From contig NZ_JAAORM010000004.1 in NCBI RefSeq assembly GCF_017695965.1, positions 82,563 to 146,562 on the forward strand: DNA of 64,000 nt, written 5' to 3'. The stretch comes from Prochlorococcus marinus CUG1416. GTDB taxonomy: Bacteria > Cyanobacteriota > Cyanobacteriia > PCC-6307 > Cyanobiaceae. Every line of letters begins with the position of its first letter. The stretch's first letter is position 1. Position numbers and translations under genes: made by a program. The notes under the pieces were generated by a model. It was not told the origin of the DNA and did no database searches. It was given only the letters and a program-made list of their open reading frames with translations. Shown here piece after piece: positions 1-10,596 of this stretch.

Positions 1-99
1 AATAAACAAAGCTAACCTTTGAGCTGTTCTTGGACCAATCCCTGGGAATTTCTCAAAATGACCAATTAATTTCGAAAGCGGTTTGGTATAGTTAATCAA
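1..99 (-). CDS. recR: Recombination protein RecR, N-terminal fragment cut by the window edge
   Basis: The reverse strand reads 33 codons open to the window edge, starting at a TTG. The peptide [20 protein letters not shown] followed by GPRTAQRLA is the typical RecR N-terminus with its helix-hairpin-helix start. RecR works with RecF/RecO to load RecA at gaps. An in-frame TTG two codons upstream (105) is an alternative start. It is divergent from psbP. Confidence 0.85.
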   Translation of the reverse strand, partial: MINYTKPLSKLIGHFEKFPGIGPRTAQRLALFI

Positions 100-202
100 A
101 ATCAAACTATTTCTAGAAATAATTTAGACGCAAAATTCTGAATTGCCATAATTGTTTGCTTTTAATGTCTTATTATGTTTTTAGTTAATAATTTCAAACA
201 AA

Positions 203-760
203 ATGAAAAATATTAAATTTAACCCTTTCAAATATTTATTTTTGATTTTTTTATGTTTAACACTTAGCGCTTGTAGTGGAGGTCTAAATGCAGGATTAGA
301 AGCTTATCAAAGCCCTGATGGAAGATATGCGTTTTTATATCCAACAGGATGGACCAGAGTAAAAGTCGATGGAGGACCTGAAATTATTTATCATGATTTA
401 ATCAATAGTAATGAGACGTTAAGTTTAGTAATTTCTGATGTAAATAAAGAAGTTCAACTAGAGCAATTGGGGAGCCCAAGTGAAGTAGGTCAAACATTAA
501 TTGATAAAGTCATTGCTCCCGAAGGTTCAGGCAGAGATGTAAACCTTATAAATTCTAATAAGAGGGAGGCATCCAATCATATTTTCTATGATTTAGAGTA
601 TGAACTAAATTTAAATGAAAAGTCCCGACACGAACTAGCTACCGTTGTAATTGATAGAGGAACACTTTATACTTTTGCTATAGGAACAAATGAAGAGAGA
701 TGGAATAAAGTTGATGGAATGTTTAATAATGTAATTGAATCATTTAACTTTCTAATATAG
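203..760 (+). CDS. psbP: PsbP-family photosystem II lipoprotein (CyanoP)
   Basis: This 185-residue protein has a lipoprotein signal: a hydrophobic stretch at about residues 10-22 ending in the lipobox LSAC, so Cys24 would be lipidated. The mature part has the PsbP signature (YQSPDGRYAFLYPTGW near residue 35, then an alpha/beta domain ending in VIESFNF). CyanoP is a lumenal assembly or stability factor of photosystem II. The length fits the family. It stands alone, divergent from recR and convergent with the ABC exporter. Confidence 0.9.
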   Translation: MKNIKFNPFKYLFLIFLCLTLSACSGGLNAGLEAYQSPDGRYAFLYPTGWTRVKVDGGPEIIYHDLINSNETLSLVISDVNKEVQLEQLGSPSEVGQTLIDKVIAPEGSGRDVNLINSNKREASNHIFYDLEYELNLNEKSRHELATVVIDRGTLYTFAIGTNEERWNKVDGMFNNVIESFNFLI

Positions 761-776
761 TTTTAGAAATTTTTTA

Positions 777-2558
777 CTAAATACCTACTTGAACATTCCA
801 CAAATCTGCATATATTTCGTTCTGACCTAAAAGGTTTTGATGTTTTCCACTTTCAACTATTTTACCGTTATCAATAACAATAATATTGTCAGCATTTTTT
901 ATAGTGCTTAATCTATGAGCTATTACTATAGTTGTTCTTTCTTTTGTGATTTTAGATAATGATTTTTGAATTAAAGCCTCTGTTTCATTATCAACTGAGG
1001 CTGTAGCCTCATCTAATATTAATATTGGAGCATCCTTTAGAACAGCTCTTGCCAAGGCAATTCTTTGACGTTGTCCGCCTGACAGCCTTTGGCCCCTTTC
1101 TCCCACTATAGTTTTATAACCATCTGGTAATTGTTCAATAAATTTATGAGCTTCGGCGATCTTTGAAGCTTTAATGATGTCTTTAAAACTTGGGTTGATT
1201 GAGCCATAAGCAATATTTTCTTGTACACTGCCATAAAATAAATAAGTTTCTTGACTTACTAAAGATATACACTTTCTTAAATCCCTCAAATTTATTTCTT
1301 TAATAGAAATCCCATCCAAGGTTATTGACCCATTATTACTATCATAAATCCTAAGAAGTAGTTTTATTATTGTACTTTTCCCAGAACCTGTTAAACCAAC
1401 AATTCCTAATGTTGAGTTATTTTCAATTTTAAAATTTATATTTTTTAAAGTTAAATCTCGTCCTGGATAATTAAAATTTACATTATTAAAAATTATCTCT
1501 CCTTTGGTAAATTTAGGTTTAATTTTTATTTTTCCATCTTTTATTTTTATAGGCGTATCTATGAGATCAATTACTCTATCTATTGATGCCATAGACCTCT
1601 GAAAATCGTCTAAAACATGCCCCAAAGTAGTTAAAGGCCACAATAATCTTTGTGTAATAAACACTAAAAAACTATAAGTACCTACATCAAGTGTCTTATT
1701 CCAAGTTTGGAAACCTCCAATTAATAGAATAGCTATAAAAGCAAATAAGATTGCAAATCTTATAAGAGGGATAAAAGCAGAAGATAATTTTATTGCAGCC
1801 TTATTACTTCTTTGATAATCGAGACTTTCTTTATTTAATCTATTTAGTTCCCATTTCTCTTTAGTAAAACTTTTTATGGTCAGAATTCCACTTAAATTAT
1901 TATTAAGTCTTGATGCCAACAATCCAGCTTTATTTCTAACATCTTTATATTTGGGAGCAAGCTTCCTTTGAAATTTAATTGATCCTAAAAATATTATTGG
2001 AATAGGCAAGAAAGAGAATAAAGCGATTTTAGGAGCCACAAAAATCATAGTGCCCCCAATTATTAAGACAGTTATAAATAACTGAATAATCTGATTAGCC
2101 CCTTGGTCTAGAAATCTCTCGAGTTGATTTATATCATCATTCAAAATAGATAATAGTCTTCCTGTATTATCATTTTCGAAAAAATCCATATCTAATTCCT
2201 GTATATGCTCATAAGCTTTTATTCTTAGTTTATGTTGCGATAGCTGGGCCAAATTTCTCCATAAAACCGAATATAGATATTCAAAGGAAGATTCCCCAGA
2301 CCAAACAATTCCTGATGCAAATGCAAGGAAAATTAATTGAGATGGAACTTCTTTTATCCCAAAACCAGCAACCCATGAATTCTGTTCTTTAACAACAATA
2401 TCCACCGCAAGACCAATTATTACAGGAGGTGCTAAATCTAATATTTTATTAATTATGGAACTAAAAAAAGCAAAAAATAGTACTTTTCTTTCTTCAATAA
2501 GATTCAAATAAAGTCTAATTATTGGATTTTTATTGTTCATAAATCTCATAAATAGCAT
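777..2558 (-). CDS. ABC exporter, fused transmembrane and ATPase domains (MsbA/multidrug type)
   Basis: This 593-residue half-transporter has an N-terminal six-helix exporter domain (about residues 20-320) and a C-terminal nucleotide-binding domain. The NBD shows Walker A GLTGSGKST, the signature LSGGQRQRIALARA, Walker B ILILDEATASVD and the switch His in AHRLS. It should act as a homodimer exporting lipid or a hydrophobic compound; the substrate cannot be read from sequence. It is the last gene of a leftward run, 6 bp after a small secreted protein. Internal ATGs at codons 4 and 7 are possible starts. Confidence 0.92.
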   Translation of the reverse strand: MLFMRFMNNKNPIIRLYLNLIEERKVLFFAFFSSIINKILDLAPPVIIGLAVDIVVKEQNSWVAGFGIKEVPSQLIFLAFASGIVWSGESSFEYLYSVLWRNLAQLSQHKLRIKAYEHIQELDMDFFENDNTGRLLSILNDDINQLERFLDQGANQIIQLFITVLIIGGTMIFVAPKIALFSFLPIPIIFLGSIKFQRKLAPKYKDVRNKAGLLASRLNNNLSGILTIKSFTKEKWELNRLNKESLDYQRSNKAAIKLSSAFIPLIRFAILFAFIAILLIGGFQTWNKTLDVGTYSFLVFITQRLLWPLTTLGHVLDDFQRSMASIDRVIDLIDTPIKIKDGKIKIKPKFTKGEIIFNNVNFNYPGRDLTLKNINFKIENNSTLGIVGLTGSGKSTIIKLLLRIYDSNNGSITLDGISIKEINLRDLRKCISLVSQETYLFYGSVQENIAYGSINPSFKDIIKASKIAEAHKFIEQLPDGYKTIVGERGQRLSGGQRQRIALARAVLKDAPILILDEATASVDNETEALIQKSLSKITKERTTIVIAHRLSTIKNADNIIVIDNGKIVESGKHQNLLGQNEIYADLWNVQVGI

Positions 2559-2564
2559 TTAAAT

Positions 2565-2852
2565 TTATTCGTTATTATTTAAACTTTCTTGAGTTTCTAA
2601 TTTACATTTTGTTTTTGAAACTTGATGACTTGCTGTTTGCTTAAATTCTTCGTAATAACATTCACAAGTTTGATCTGCAATTTCTTCACTATATTCTATT
2701 TCTGCTTTCATCATCTCCTCTTTGACACTCTGAAGACAGAATAATTTTATGATTCCATTTTGTTTTGTTTGGGCTAAATAATGACTATTAAAAGAGTTAA
2801 GTAGAATCATAAGATTCACAAAAATAAAAAATTTATATTTGCTGGCTTTCAT
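2565..2852 (-). CDS. Small secreted protein of unknown function
   Basis: The 95-residue product has a basic N-terminus and hydrophobic segment (about residues 7-22), consistent with a signal peptide or anchor. It has four cysteines (CLQ, CECYY and KCKL), which fits an exported, disulfide-bonded small protein. I recognise no family. It lies 9 bp after the RNA helicase and 6 bp before the ABC exporter, probably in the same transcript. Confidence 0.6.
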   Translation of the reverse strand: MKASKYKFFIFVNLMILLNSFNSHYLAQTKQNGIIKLFCLQSVKEEMMKAEIEYSEEIADQTCECYYEEFKQTASHQVSKTKCKLETQESLNNNE

Positions 2853-2861
2853 TCTCTATAC

Positions 2862-4637
2862 TTAATTTCTTACTTTAATTTTTTTTAATTTATTTTTAAC
2901 TTCATTATTTAGATCTCTGGGTAAATCAACCAAACTATAATCATTAAAGATCTGGATTTTACCTATTGATCTACCGTTTATATTAGTTGAATTACAGATT
3001 GAGGATATAATATTTGCAACTCTAACCCCATCAAATCTACCAAAGTTAAATTTATAGGTTTCAAAAGAATCATTTTGATAATTATTTCTTCTATTTGAAT
3101 TTCTCATACGATTATTTCCATTTCTATTTGATCTATTTCGATCAGTATTATTTTGTTTATGAATCCAAGAATCATCTTCATTAACAAAAAATGCTTTATT
3201 ACCTATTACTAAATTAATCGCCGCCATTGCAATATTTGAATCATCCATAGAGTGTATTTCTTTTAAATTATCTAGTACATCAATAATCAAAGCTTTATTC
3301 TCTTCATTTTCTTCTTTAGCTAAAGAACTCTCATTAACATTCTCTATAAGTTTCTCCATCCTTTTTTCATTTATTATTTTATTACTTGGTATATTAATTT
3401 CTTCAATCTTAGTTCTTGTTGAGTTTTCTAAGTTTCTTAGAAAATGTTTTTCTCTTTGATTAACAAATAGAATTGCCTCTCCTGATCTGCCTGCCCTTCC
3501 AGTTCTTCCAATTCTATGAGTATATGTTTCCTTATCAAAAGGAAAATCGTAATTAACAACAAGTTTTATCCTCTCAACGTCTAATCCTCTAGCTGCGACA
3601 TCAGTTGCAACAAGGATATCAATAAATCCTTTTTTTAATCTATCTACAGTATTTTCTCTTTGATTTTGAGGTATATCTCCATTAAGTACTGCCACAGTAT
3701 GGCCTGAATTCTCTAAAGCTTCAGCTATTGAAGTAGTAAGTAGTTTTGTCCTCACAAAAATTATTACTCCCTCGTTATTAATTTCTAATATTCTTTTTAA
3801 AGCATCTAACTTATGATGCCTTTGCACATATATAAATTTTTGAGAAATTAATTGAGTTTCTTTTTTGACACTTTTGATTAATATTTCGGCGGGATCATTT
3901 AGATATTTTTTTGCGATGTTTCTAATCTCACTAGGCATTGTTGCTGAAAACAATACCATCTGCTTATTTTCCGGAAGTTGATCTACTATCCATTCAATAT
4001 CTTCAAGGAAACCCATATTTAACATTTCATCGGCCTCATCTAAAACAAGACAATTTATGTCTTTAATTTTAAAAGTTCCCTGCCTTATATGATCCATTAT
4101 TCGGCCAGGGGTCCCAACTACTACGTCAACTTTTCTTTTCAATGCTGAAATTTGATTTCGATAATCGGTACCTCCATATATTGCAACCGTCTTAAAATTA
4201 CTAGATTCAGAACTATAACTTTTAAAAGATTCTGCCACTTGAGTTGCCAATTCTCTAGTGGGAGTCATAACTAAAACCTTGGCATTTAATTCTTTATTAT
4301 CTTTAAGTTTTTCTATTAATGGTAATGCGAAAGCTGCAGTCTTTCCTGTTCCTGTTTGTGCTTGGCCTAGTAAATCTCTGCCTAACATTAGTTCGGGGAT
4401 TGCAGCTTTTTGAATAGGAGTTGGATTTTTATATCCTTTATTTCTTAACGAATTTAAGATCGACTGATTAAAACCAAAATCGACAAATCCATTATCATTT
4501 CCTTTCGATACTTCCAGTGGTTGAGATTCAATTGCTGTTTTGTTCTCTAAATTATTTAACTCAAGTAGGGGAACATCTTCATTCTGAGATTTCTCCTGCT
4601 CATTATCAAGAGAGTTACTATCTTTTTTTAAAGCCAT
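2862..4637 (-). CDS. deaD: DEAD-box ATP-dependent RNA helicase (DeaD/CsdA-like)
   Basis: At 591 residues it has all main DEAD-box motifs in order: Q motif (GYKNPTPIQ, about 68-76), motif I AQTGTGKT (93-100), PTREL (126-130), DEAD (200-203), SAT, RGLD and HRIGRTGRAG. After an Asn/Arg-rich linker the C-terminus (about 515-591) resembles the DbpA/CsdA RNA-binding domain. The family unwinds structured RNA in ribosome assembly and cold response; the cyanobacterial relative is CrhR. The extra N-terminal 45 residues are low-complexity. Confidence 0.93.
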   Translation of the reverse strand: MALKKDSNSLDNEQEKSQNEDVPLLELNNLENKTAIESQPLEVSKGNDNGFVDFGFNQSILNSLRNKGYKNPTPIQKAAIPELMLGRDLLGQAQTGTGKTAAFALPLIEKLKDNKELNAKVLVMTPTRELATQVAESFKSYSSESSNFKTVAIYGGTDYRNQISALKRKVDVVVGTPGRIMDHIRQGTFKIKDINCLVLDEADEMLNMGFLEDIEWIVDQLPENKQMVLFSATMPSEIRNIAKKYLNDPAEILIKSVKKETQLISQKFIYVQRHHKLDALKRILEINNEGVIIFVRTKLLTTSIAEALENSGHTVAVLNGDIPQNQRENTVDRLKKGFIDILVATDVAARGLDVERIKLVVNYDFPFDKETYTHRIGRTGRAGRSGEAILFVNQREKHFLRNLENSTRTKIEEINIPSNKIINEKRMEKLIENVNESSLAKEENEENKALIIDVLDNLKEIHSMDDSNIAMAAINLVIGNKAFFVNEDDSWIHKQNNTDRNRSNRNGNNRMRNSNRRNNYQNDSFETYKFNFGRFDGVRVANIISSICNSTNINGRSIGKIQIFNDYSLVDLPRDLNNEVKNKLKKIKVRN

Positions 4638-4775
4638 TTTAAATGCCCAATGATCTTCTGATTAGGCATTCAACAAATATCTAAATTTACTTAAATTGTT
4701 GACTAGCCTTGCAGAGCCGAATTATTAATCTAACATCTTGGGGTTAAAATCTTACTAATTTCTCGAAAATAAGAT

Positions 4776-6479
4776 TTAATTTAAATAATATATATCTAGT
4801 AATTTTTTCGCTCTTGTAACAGCAGTATAAAATAACCTTCTTTCAAAATTATCTTTGCAAAAGATATTTTCATCTTCATTTTTCAGTTCCATTTTATATT
4901 GTTTTCTTCTATATTTCTGTGACCACAAAATGCTTACTTTCTCAGATTCACTTCCTTGAGATTTATGAATAGTAATGGCTATTGCTGGCACAACATTTTC
5001 TAAATTAGATGGATCAATTAATGCGACAATTTCTTCGTTATTATCATTAAATTTTCTAAAAAGATATTTTCTTTCGTTTTTTAAACCTATAAGTACACCA
5101 ATATCACCATTTGACAATCCAAGTTCATTATTATTTTTTGTACACATTATTGGAACACCCTCATTAAGAGTTTTAAGGTCATAAGGTTTTTTTTGACCAA
5201 AAACTATTTCATTCAAATATTCAACACTCCATATTCCAGAATTTTTTTCACATAAAATCAAGTGACTTTGTAAATCCAGAAATATCTTATCTAATAAATC
5301 TTTTTCATTAAGCAATAAATTATCAATATCATCATCAAATATGTACTTTTTTTTACTTAAATTTGAAGTTAAAAGATTTAAATTATTTAGATGAATTTTA
5401 ATTGAATTCAATAGTTTTTTTGGAATATCTTTTTCTCTACTTTTTGAAATAGTAACTTCTTTTGATTTATTATCTTTTTCTAATTCTTTTATCTTTTGAT
5501 TAAATAAAGAATAATCATTATTAAATAATAAACTACTAATTAATGCTATATCTCCAATATTTCTATAAGTTTTTTCTAAATTTACTACACAAGATTTAAT
5601 TGAACTATTTTCACAATATTCAAACAAATAATTCCAGATAGAACAGTTATTTACTGGGGACAACTGATTTTTATCTCCAACTAAAATAATCTTACAGTCC
5701 TTTGCTAGTAAACTTAAAACTGATTCAATCAAATCGATATTAACCATTGACATTTCATCAATTATGAAAATGTCAAGTTCTCTTAGTTTAAATTTCAAAT
5801 TAAGAGATTTATTTTGAGAATTCAAAATCCATCTATGTAAAGTTTGAAATTCTATTTGGTCTAGGAATTTACGAAAAGAAATATTTTTTTTATCATTAAG
5901 AGCTTCTTTTAAACGAGCTGTAGCTTTACCCGTTGGAGCTGACAAACCAATATTTAAAAAGTTATCAATTCTAAGGATTTCTAGTATTAAGTTTATTATT
6001 AAGGTTGTTTTACCTGTGCCTGGTCCTCCTTGAAGGAAAACTAAGTTTGAATATTTAAATATTTTTTTTATTTGATCAATTTTATTATCATCTTCATAAA
6101 TTATCGAATTAATTAAATTATCCTTATCAATTTTTTCTAAAAATAAATTAATAACTCTTTCTATCTTTCTTGACCATTTTGCAAGGGATAATTTTCTATC
6201 AACTAATACGAATGGAGAATTAAGGGAGCCTATCAAATCAATATTTTTTAGAATATCTATATGTTTATTGGGCCAGCCATCTTCTAATATTTCAAAGATT
6301 ATTAAACTATTATCAACATCAATAATAGTTTCACCGTTTTTTTCAAACTCTAATAAAATCCTTATTGTATCTTTTACGAAATTTCCATATTTTTTTTCAT
6401 TAAATTTAAAAATAACTAAAATTAAATTAAATATGTGATTATATTGGAACTTTTCAATATCCGTATTTTTTTTAATCAT
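4776..6479 (-). CDS. recD: Exodeoxyribonuclease V alpha subunit (RecD-like helicase)
   Basis: This 567-residue superfamily 1B helicase has Walker A GGPGTGKTT at residues 151-159, Walker B FIIDEMSMV, LVGDKNQL (motif III) and a C-terminal AITIHKSQGSE/YTAVTRAKK block. In RecBCD, RecD is the 5'-3' motor. Its start lies 1 bp from the stop of recB, so the two are clearly co-transcribed. It is slightly shorter than the E. coli protein. Confidence 0.88.
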   Translation of the reverse strand: MIKKNTDIEKFQYNHIFNLILVIFKFNEKKYGNFVKDTIRILLEFEKNGETIIDVDNSLIIFEILEDGWPNKHIDILKNIDLIGSLNSPFVLVDRKLSLAKWSRKIERVINLFLEKIDKDNLINSIIYEDDNKIDQIKKIFKYSNLVFLQGGPGTGKTTLIINLILEILRIDNFLNIGLSAPTGKATARLKEALNDKKNISFRKFLDQIEFQTLHRWILNSQNKSLNLKFKLRELDIFIIDEMSMVNIDLIESVLSLLAKDCKIILVGDKNQLSPVNNCSIWNYLFEYCENSSIKSCVVNLEKTYRNIGDIALISSLLFNNDYSLFNQKIKELEKDNKSKEVTISKSREKDIPKKLLNSIKIHLNNLNLLTSNLSKKKYIFDDDIDNLLLNEKDLLDKIFLDLQSHLILCEKNSGIWSVEYLNEIVFGQKKPYDLKTLNEGVPIMCTKNNNELGLSNGDIGVLIGLKNERKYLFRKFNDNNEEIVALIDPSNLENVVPAIAITIHKSQGSESEKVSILWSQKYRRKQYKMELKNEDENIFCKDNFERRLFYTAVTRAKKLLDIYYLN

Positions 6480-6480
6480 T

Positions 6481-9400
6481 CTAAAAAAGGTTATCTAAAT
6501 AATTAATTCTCATTAAAGGTGCATTGCTAATAAAAACACCTGGAGATATATCTTTCCAATTCGATTTTTCAAATAATTCAAGATCTGGCAATCCCTTTAA
6601 AAACAAATAAATATATCCTCCTAGATGTTTATGTGGTTGATAATTTTTAAGTCGCCACTTTAATAATCTATGTAATGCTAATAAATAAAGATGAGATTGC
6701 AAGGGATAATGATGTTTAATCATTTCATCTCTCATATTTTCATAGTTATAGTTTCTTGGTAAACAATCACTATTATCACTTCCAGAAATCAAATTACTTT
6801 TCCAATCAATTACCCACCATTTACTATCTTCTAGTGTATTACCTACAGGAAAAATACAATCAATACATCCTGAATGAAAGCCTTTATTCATAAATTGAAG
6901 ATCATTTATTTTATCGGCATATTCTTCACCAAATTCATATTCCTGATCTAAAAGAAAGCATTTTGATATGTCATGAGAATTTATATTTCTACCTTCATAA
7001 GATAGTGTTAAATCATATTTAACTTCCTTAATTAAGTATTCATTAGGTATATCAACTAGTTTCTTGTTTTGTAATTTACTGCCTAAAGATATATTTATAA
7101 TTCTTAAAATTGCATCTTTTACTTTAAAAGCCAAAGAAGTATCGATTTGATGTAAGTTCAATTCCTCAATAATTAAATCAATTAATTCTTGATTATTATC
7201 ATTTCTAAATTCAAATCTTTCTATTATTTTATGTAAGCAAGTCCCAGCAATATTTCCTTTTGGAAATTCACTTAAGGGATTTGGATAAGAAAAATAATTA
7301 GGATAATTCTTTGAGTTCTTAAAATTAGATTCTTTGATAATTGATATATTATCTTCATAATCCTTATATTGATTAATGACTGCTTCAATATTTTTATCTT
7401 TACGTATCCAAGATGAATAACTAGAATAAGAAATTAATTGATCAGAATTAAATTCCTTAGATATTTTTTTATTAACGTTATCAGTTTTCCAAATATTATT
7501 ATTAAAGCGGGTATTTTGGAACTTAGCAAAAATTTCTTTAATTTTCTCTTTTTCTATCCTATCTTCAAAATTAGACTTATAAATATTAATGTTTTCCAAA
7601 TTATTAAGTAAATCATTATTTAAAATATTATTTGTATCTTCTAAATCATTAAAAACTATAAGTTTATATTTGCTCCTTGTAAGTGCTACATAAATTAACC
7701 TCTCACTCTCTTTAAATAAATCTTCTTCTTCTATTAATTTAAATTTTTTAACCTTCGCGTAATTATTAGAAATATTAATATATATGTTTCTATCAATATT
7801 TGATTTCCAAATAGGTCCTTTGATTTTATTTGATTTATTAGAAATAATTGAGAGATATGGACATAAGACCATGTCAAATTCTAGGCCCTTACTACTATGT
7901 ATGGTATAAAGATTTATTCCATTTTGAAGATTATAATCTTTCGTCAAAAAATCTTCTCCAGTACATATTCTTAAAGAAAGATCTAACTGATTCTTATACC
8001 ATTTAAAAACTTTATTGAGATTAAAATCATTATTGATTAATTCTATTTCAACAATTTCTGAAAGTTGAAATAAATTTGAATTTAAATCTGAATCTTGAAT
8101 AATTGAGGATGACTTATAATTTATAAGAAGTTCATTAACAATATTTAGAAATCCTTTTTCTTTTAGTTCCTGAGACCAATTAATACATTTATTAATCAAA
8201 GTTTCTAAATTATTACTTATCCCATCATCAAGTAGTTCTTCTAATTTAATTTCTATAAACTTTGAAGCAGCAAGCAAGGTTATATTTTTAAAAAACCTCG
8301 GATTTAATAAACATTCCATGAATAAAAATAATAGAGAACTTGCTTCTGTATCAAAAATATTTTGTTTATTTTGAATTTTGCATGGGAGGTTAAACTGATT
8401 TAATTTGTTTTTCAAATCTAAACATTGCGAATTGTTTAATGTAAGAATCGCAATTTTGTCAATATCAATTTCTTTATTATTTAAAATAAAGTTAACTATG
8501 TAATGAGTTACAAGATCCTCTATATCAGTCTTTTTTTTTGAAAATTCTACAATTTCAAATACATCCTTAAATTTAAATTCAGAATTAATGTTTTCATTAA
8601 TTCGAGAGGTTAATTTCCTATATTGTAGTTTTGATTGTTTAAGTCCATTCTTATAAAGTTTATTAATAATATCCATTAACTTTTTTGAGGATCTATAGTT
8701 ATCTGTAAGACTAAAAACTTCAATTGCATTAGATCTTGCATCTAAGTAAGTTTCAATATCTCCACCTCTAAATTTGTAGATAGCTTGTTTTGGATCACCT
8801 ACACAAAGTAAAAAATGATTTTTAGTATTAAAGAATTTTTTTAGTAAATTCCACTGAGTATTATCTGTATCTTGAAACTCATCTACTAAGACACATTTAA
8901 AACTTTTTTGAATTTTAGATAGAGTACCACTATTACTAATTTCTGAATCTAGAAATGTATTTTCCACAGTCTTTATAAGATCATTGAAGTTAAAAATAGA
9001 AAAACTTTCCTTTAATTCAATTAATTTTATATAAGCTAATTGGGTAAATATTCTTACAAATTCAGTATAGAAACCTTCTTTTATTTTATAAATTTTATCT
9101 TGTAATAAATTAAATTTAGTAAAATCTAATTTAAGATTATGTTTATTAATTTCTTTAGATATATTTTCTATATAAAAATATTTAAATAAAAGATCATCTT
9201 TAGAAATCTCATATATAAAATCAATCACATTTTTCGAATTAAGATTTTTGTTAATCTCTTCAATCCAACAAATTATTTGATTAAACTTATCATTTCTGGG
9301 TTTTGCTGCATATATTTGACTTTTACCACCAGAGTCCTTAATTAATTTCCCCAACTCTATAAGTTGTAAAAATAATTCCTTACCTTTCTTATTCCATTCA

Positions 9401-10107
9401 AAACAAAACTCATTCCAATTTAAATAAAAATATTCATTAAAATAACTATTTAGATCAATAATCTTATATTTATTATTTATTTGAAAGTTACAAATATTTT
9501 CTTGATCTATGTTTTTTAAAATTTCAACAAAAAATGACTTGTTGATTCTACTTCCAAATCTAGAACTTATTTTTTTTTTGTTGACTGCTGAAATAAGCTC
9601 AGGATTAAGATTTAGAAAATCATCAATCCACAAATTATCTATCACATCTTTATAAAAATTATCTATATTATTCTCAATGTATGGATCTTGAGTTACTCCT
9701 ATTTCAATACTATATTCATCAATAATATTATTGCAAAAAGAATGAAATGTAGTTACTTGTAACTTATAAATTTCATTAACAAAATTATCAATTTCAGATA
9801 TAATCTTTTCCTTAGATTTTTCCTTTTCCTTAAAATTTAGATACCAATCCTTAAGAGTATTATCTATCTCAATTTCATTATGATTTTGCAAATATAATTT
9901 TAAATCCTGAAATCTAAAAAGTATTTTTTCTCTTAGTTCAGAACACGTATTTTTTGTAAAACTTAATAAGAGTATCTCATCTGGTTTAATTTTTTTCTCC
10001 AAAACATTTCTTAAAACTAGGTGAGCCAAAGAGAAACTTTTGCCAGTGCCTGCACTTGCTTCTAGTAATTTAAATTTATTATCTAATTTAATTTTATTAA
10101 TATCCAT
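6481..10107 (-). CDS. recB: Exodeoxyribonuclease V beta subunit (RecB-like helicase-nuclease)
   Basis: At 1208 residues it matches RecB length. A UvrD-type helicase starts with LLEASAGTGKS (residues 14-24), then VDEFQDTD, VGDPKQAIYKFRG and the late helicase motifs (SSKGLEFD, YVALTRSKYK). The C-terminal nuclease domain keeps the PD-(D/E)XK core: CIDCIFPVG, then VIDWKSN, then the Q-S-L-Y motif in PLQSHLYLLAL. It degrades or processes double-strand ends with RecC and RecD. It is separated from recC by one small methyltransferase gene. Confidence 0.9.
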   Translation of the reverse strand: MDINKIKLDNKFKLLEASAGTGKSFSLAHLVLRNVLEKKIKPDEILLLSFTKNTCSELREKILFRFQDLKLYLQNHNEIEIDNTLKDWYLNFKEKEKSKEKIISEIDNFVNEIYKLQVTTFHSFCNNIIDEYSIEIGVTQDPYIENNIDNFYKDVIDNLWIDDFLNLNPELISAVNKKKISSRFGSRINKSFFVEILKNIDQENICNFQINNKYKIIDLNSYFNEYFYLNWNEFCFEWNKKGKELFLQLIELGKLIKDSGGKSQIYAAKPRNDKFNQIICWIEEINKNLNSKNVIDFIYEISKDDLLFKYFYIENISKEINKHNLKLDFTKFNLLQDKIYKIKEGFYTEFVRIFTQLAYIKLIELKESFSIFNFNDLIKTVENTFLDSEISNSGTLSKIQKSFKCVLVDEFQDTDNTQWNLLKKFFNTKNHFLLCVGDPKQAIYKFRGGDIETYLDARSNAIEVFSLTDNYRSSKKLMDIINKLYKNGLKQSKLQYRKLTSRINENINSEFKFKDVFEIVEFSKKKTDIEDLVTHYIVNFILNNKEIDIDKIAILTLNNSQCLDLKNKLNQFNLPCKIQNKQNIFDTEASSLLFLFMECLLNPRFFKNITLLAASKFIEIKLEELLDDGISNNLETLINKCINWSQELKEKGFLNIVNELLINYKSSSIIQDSDLNSNLFQLSEIVEIELINNDFNLNKVFKWYKNQLDLSLRICTGEDFLTKDYNLQNGINLYTIHSSKGLEFDMVLCPYLSIISNKSNKIKGPIWKSNIDRNIYINISNNYAKVKKFKLIEEEDLFKESERLIYVALTRSKYKLIVFNDLEDTNNILNNDLLNNLENINIYKSNFEDRIEKEKIKEIFAKFQNTRFNNNIWKTDNVNKKISKEFNSDQLISYSSYSSWIRKDKNIEAVINQYKDYEDNISIIKESNFKNSKNYPNYFSYPNPLSEFPKGNIAGTCLHKIIERFEFRNDNNQELIDLIIEELNLHQIDTSLAFKVKDAILRIINISLGSKLQNKKLVDIPNEYLIKEVKYDLTLSYEGRNINSHDISKCFLLDQEYEFGEEYADKINDLQFMNKGFHSGCIDCIFPVGNTLEDSKWWVIDWKSNLISGSDNSDCLPRNYNYENMRDEMIKHHYPLQSHLYLLALHRLLKWRLKNYQPHKHLGGYIYLFLKGLPDLELFEKSNWKDISPGVFISNAPLMRINYLDNLF

Positions 10108-10119
10108 ATCTTTATTTAA

Positions 10120-10593
10120 TTAATATTTGACCTCATTTTTATAAAGTAGGTAATTCTTAAATTTTTTGTTTAAATATTGTTCTTCTAAAGCAATCTTAAA
10201 TTTAATTATTAAACCCAGACTTATTGATAAAATTAAATAATAAAAAGATAGCTTTGTTATAAAAAAGCCAAAGGAAATTAATATCAAAGAATAGTACATA
10301 GGATGACGCATAAATCGATAAATACCTGTATTAACAAGATTGCTATTGTTTACAGGTCTTGGGAAAGGGGATAAATTTCTACCTAAGTCTTTAATTGCAA
10401 CTATCAACATTATGAAAGCGATTATGATAGTTAAAAACCCCACTAAATAAGAAAAAGGAGTGACTTGAATTATTTGTTTTTGTGGAATAAATTCCCATTG
10501 AAAAAAATGGAGACTAATAAGAAAGAACTGTAAAAAAACAAGAATTAGTTCATAAGCACATTTTAAAAAAATTTTTAACCGAAATTTAGTCAT
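10120..10593 (-). CDS. Isoprenylcysteine-carboxyl-methyltransferase-like membrane methyltransferase
   Basis: This 157-residue protein has four or five hydrophobic segments. Its C-terminal half carries the ICMT/PEMT-type signature TGIYRFMRHPMYYSLILISFG, then EEQYLNKKF, which binds SAM in this family. The substrate is unknown. It sits between recC (3 bp upstream) and recB (12 bp downstream), so it is co-transcribed with DNA repair genes although no functional link is obvious. Confidence 0.75.
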   Translation of the reverse strand: MTKFRLKIFLKCAYELILVFLQFFLISLHFFQWEFIPQKQIIQVTPFSYLVGFLTIIIAFIMLIVAIKDLGRNLSPFPRPVNNSNLVNTGIYRFMRHPMYYSLILISFGFFITKLSFYYLILSISLGLIIKFKIALEEQYLNKKFKNYLLYKNEVKY

Positions 10594-10596
10594 TAT

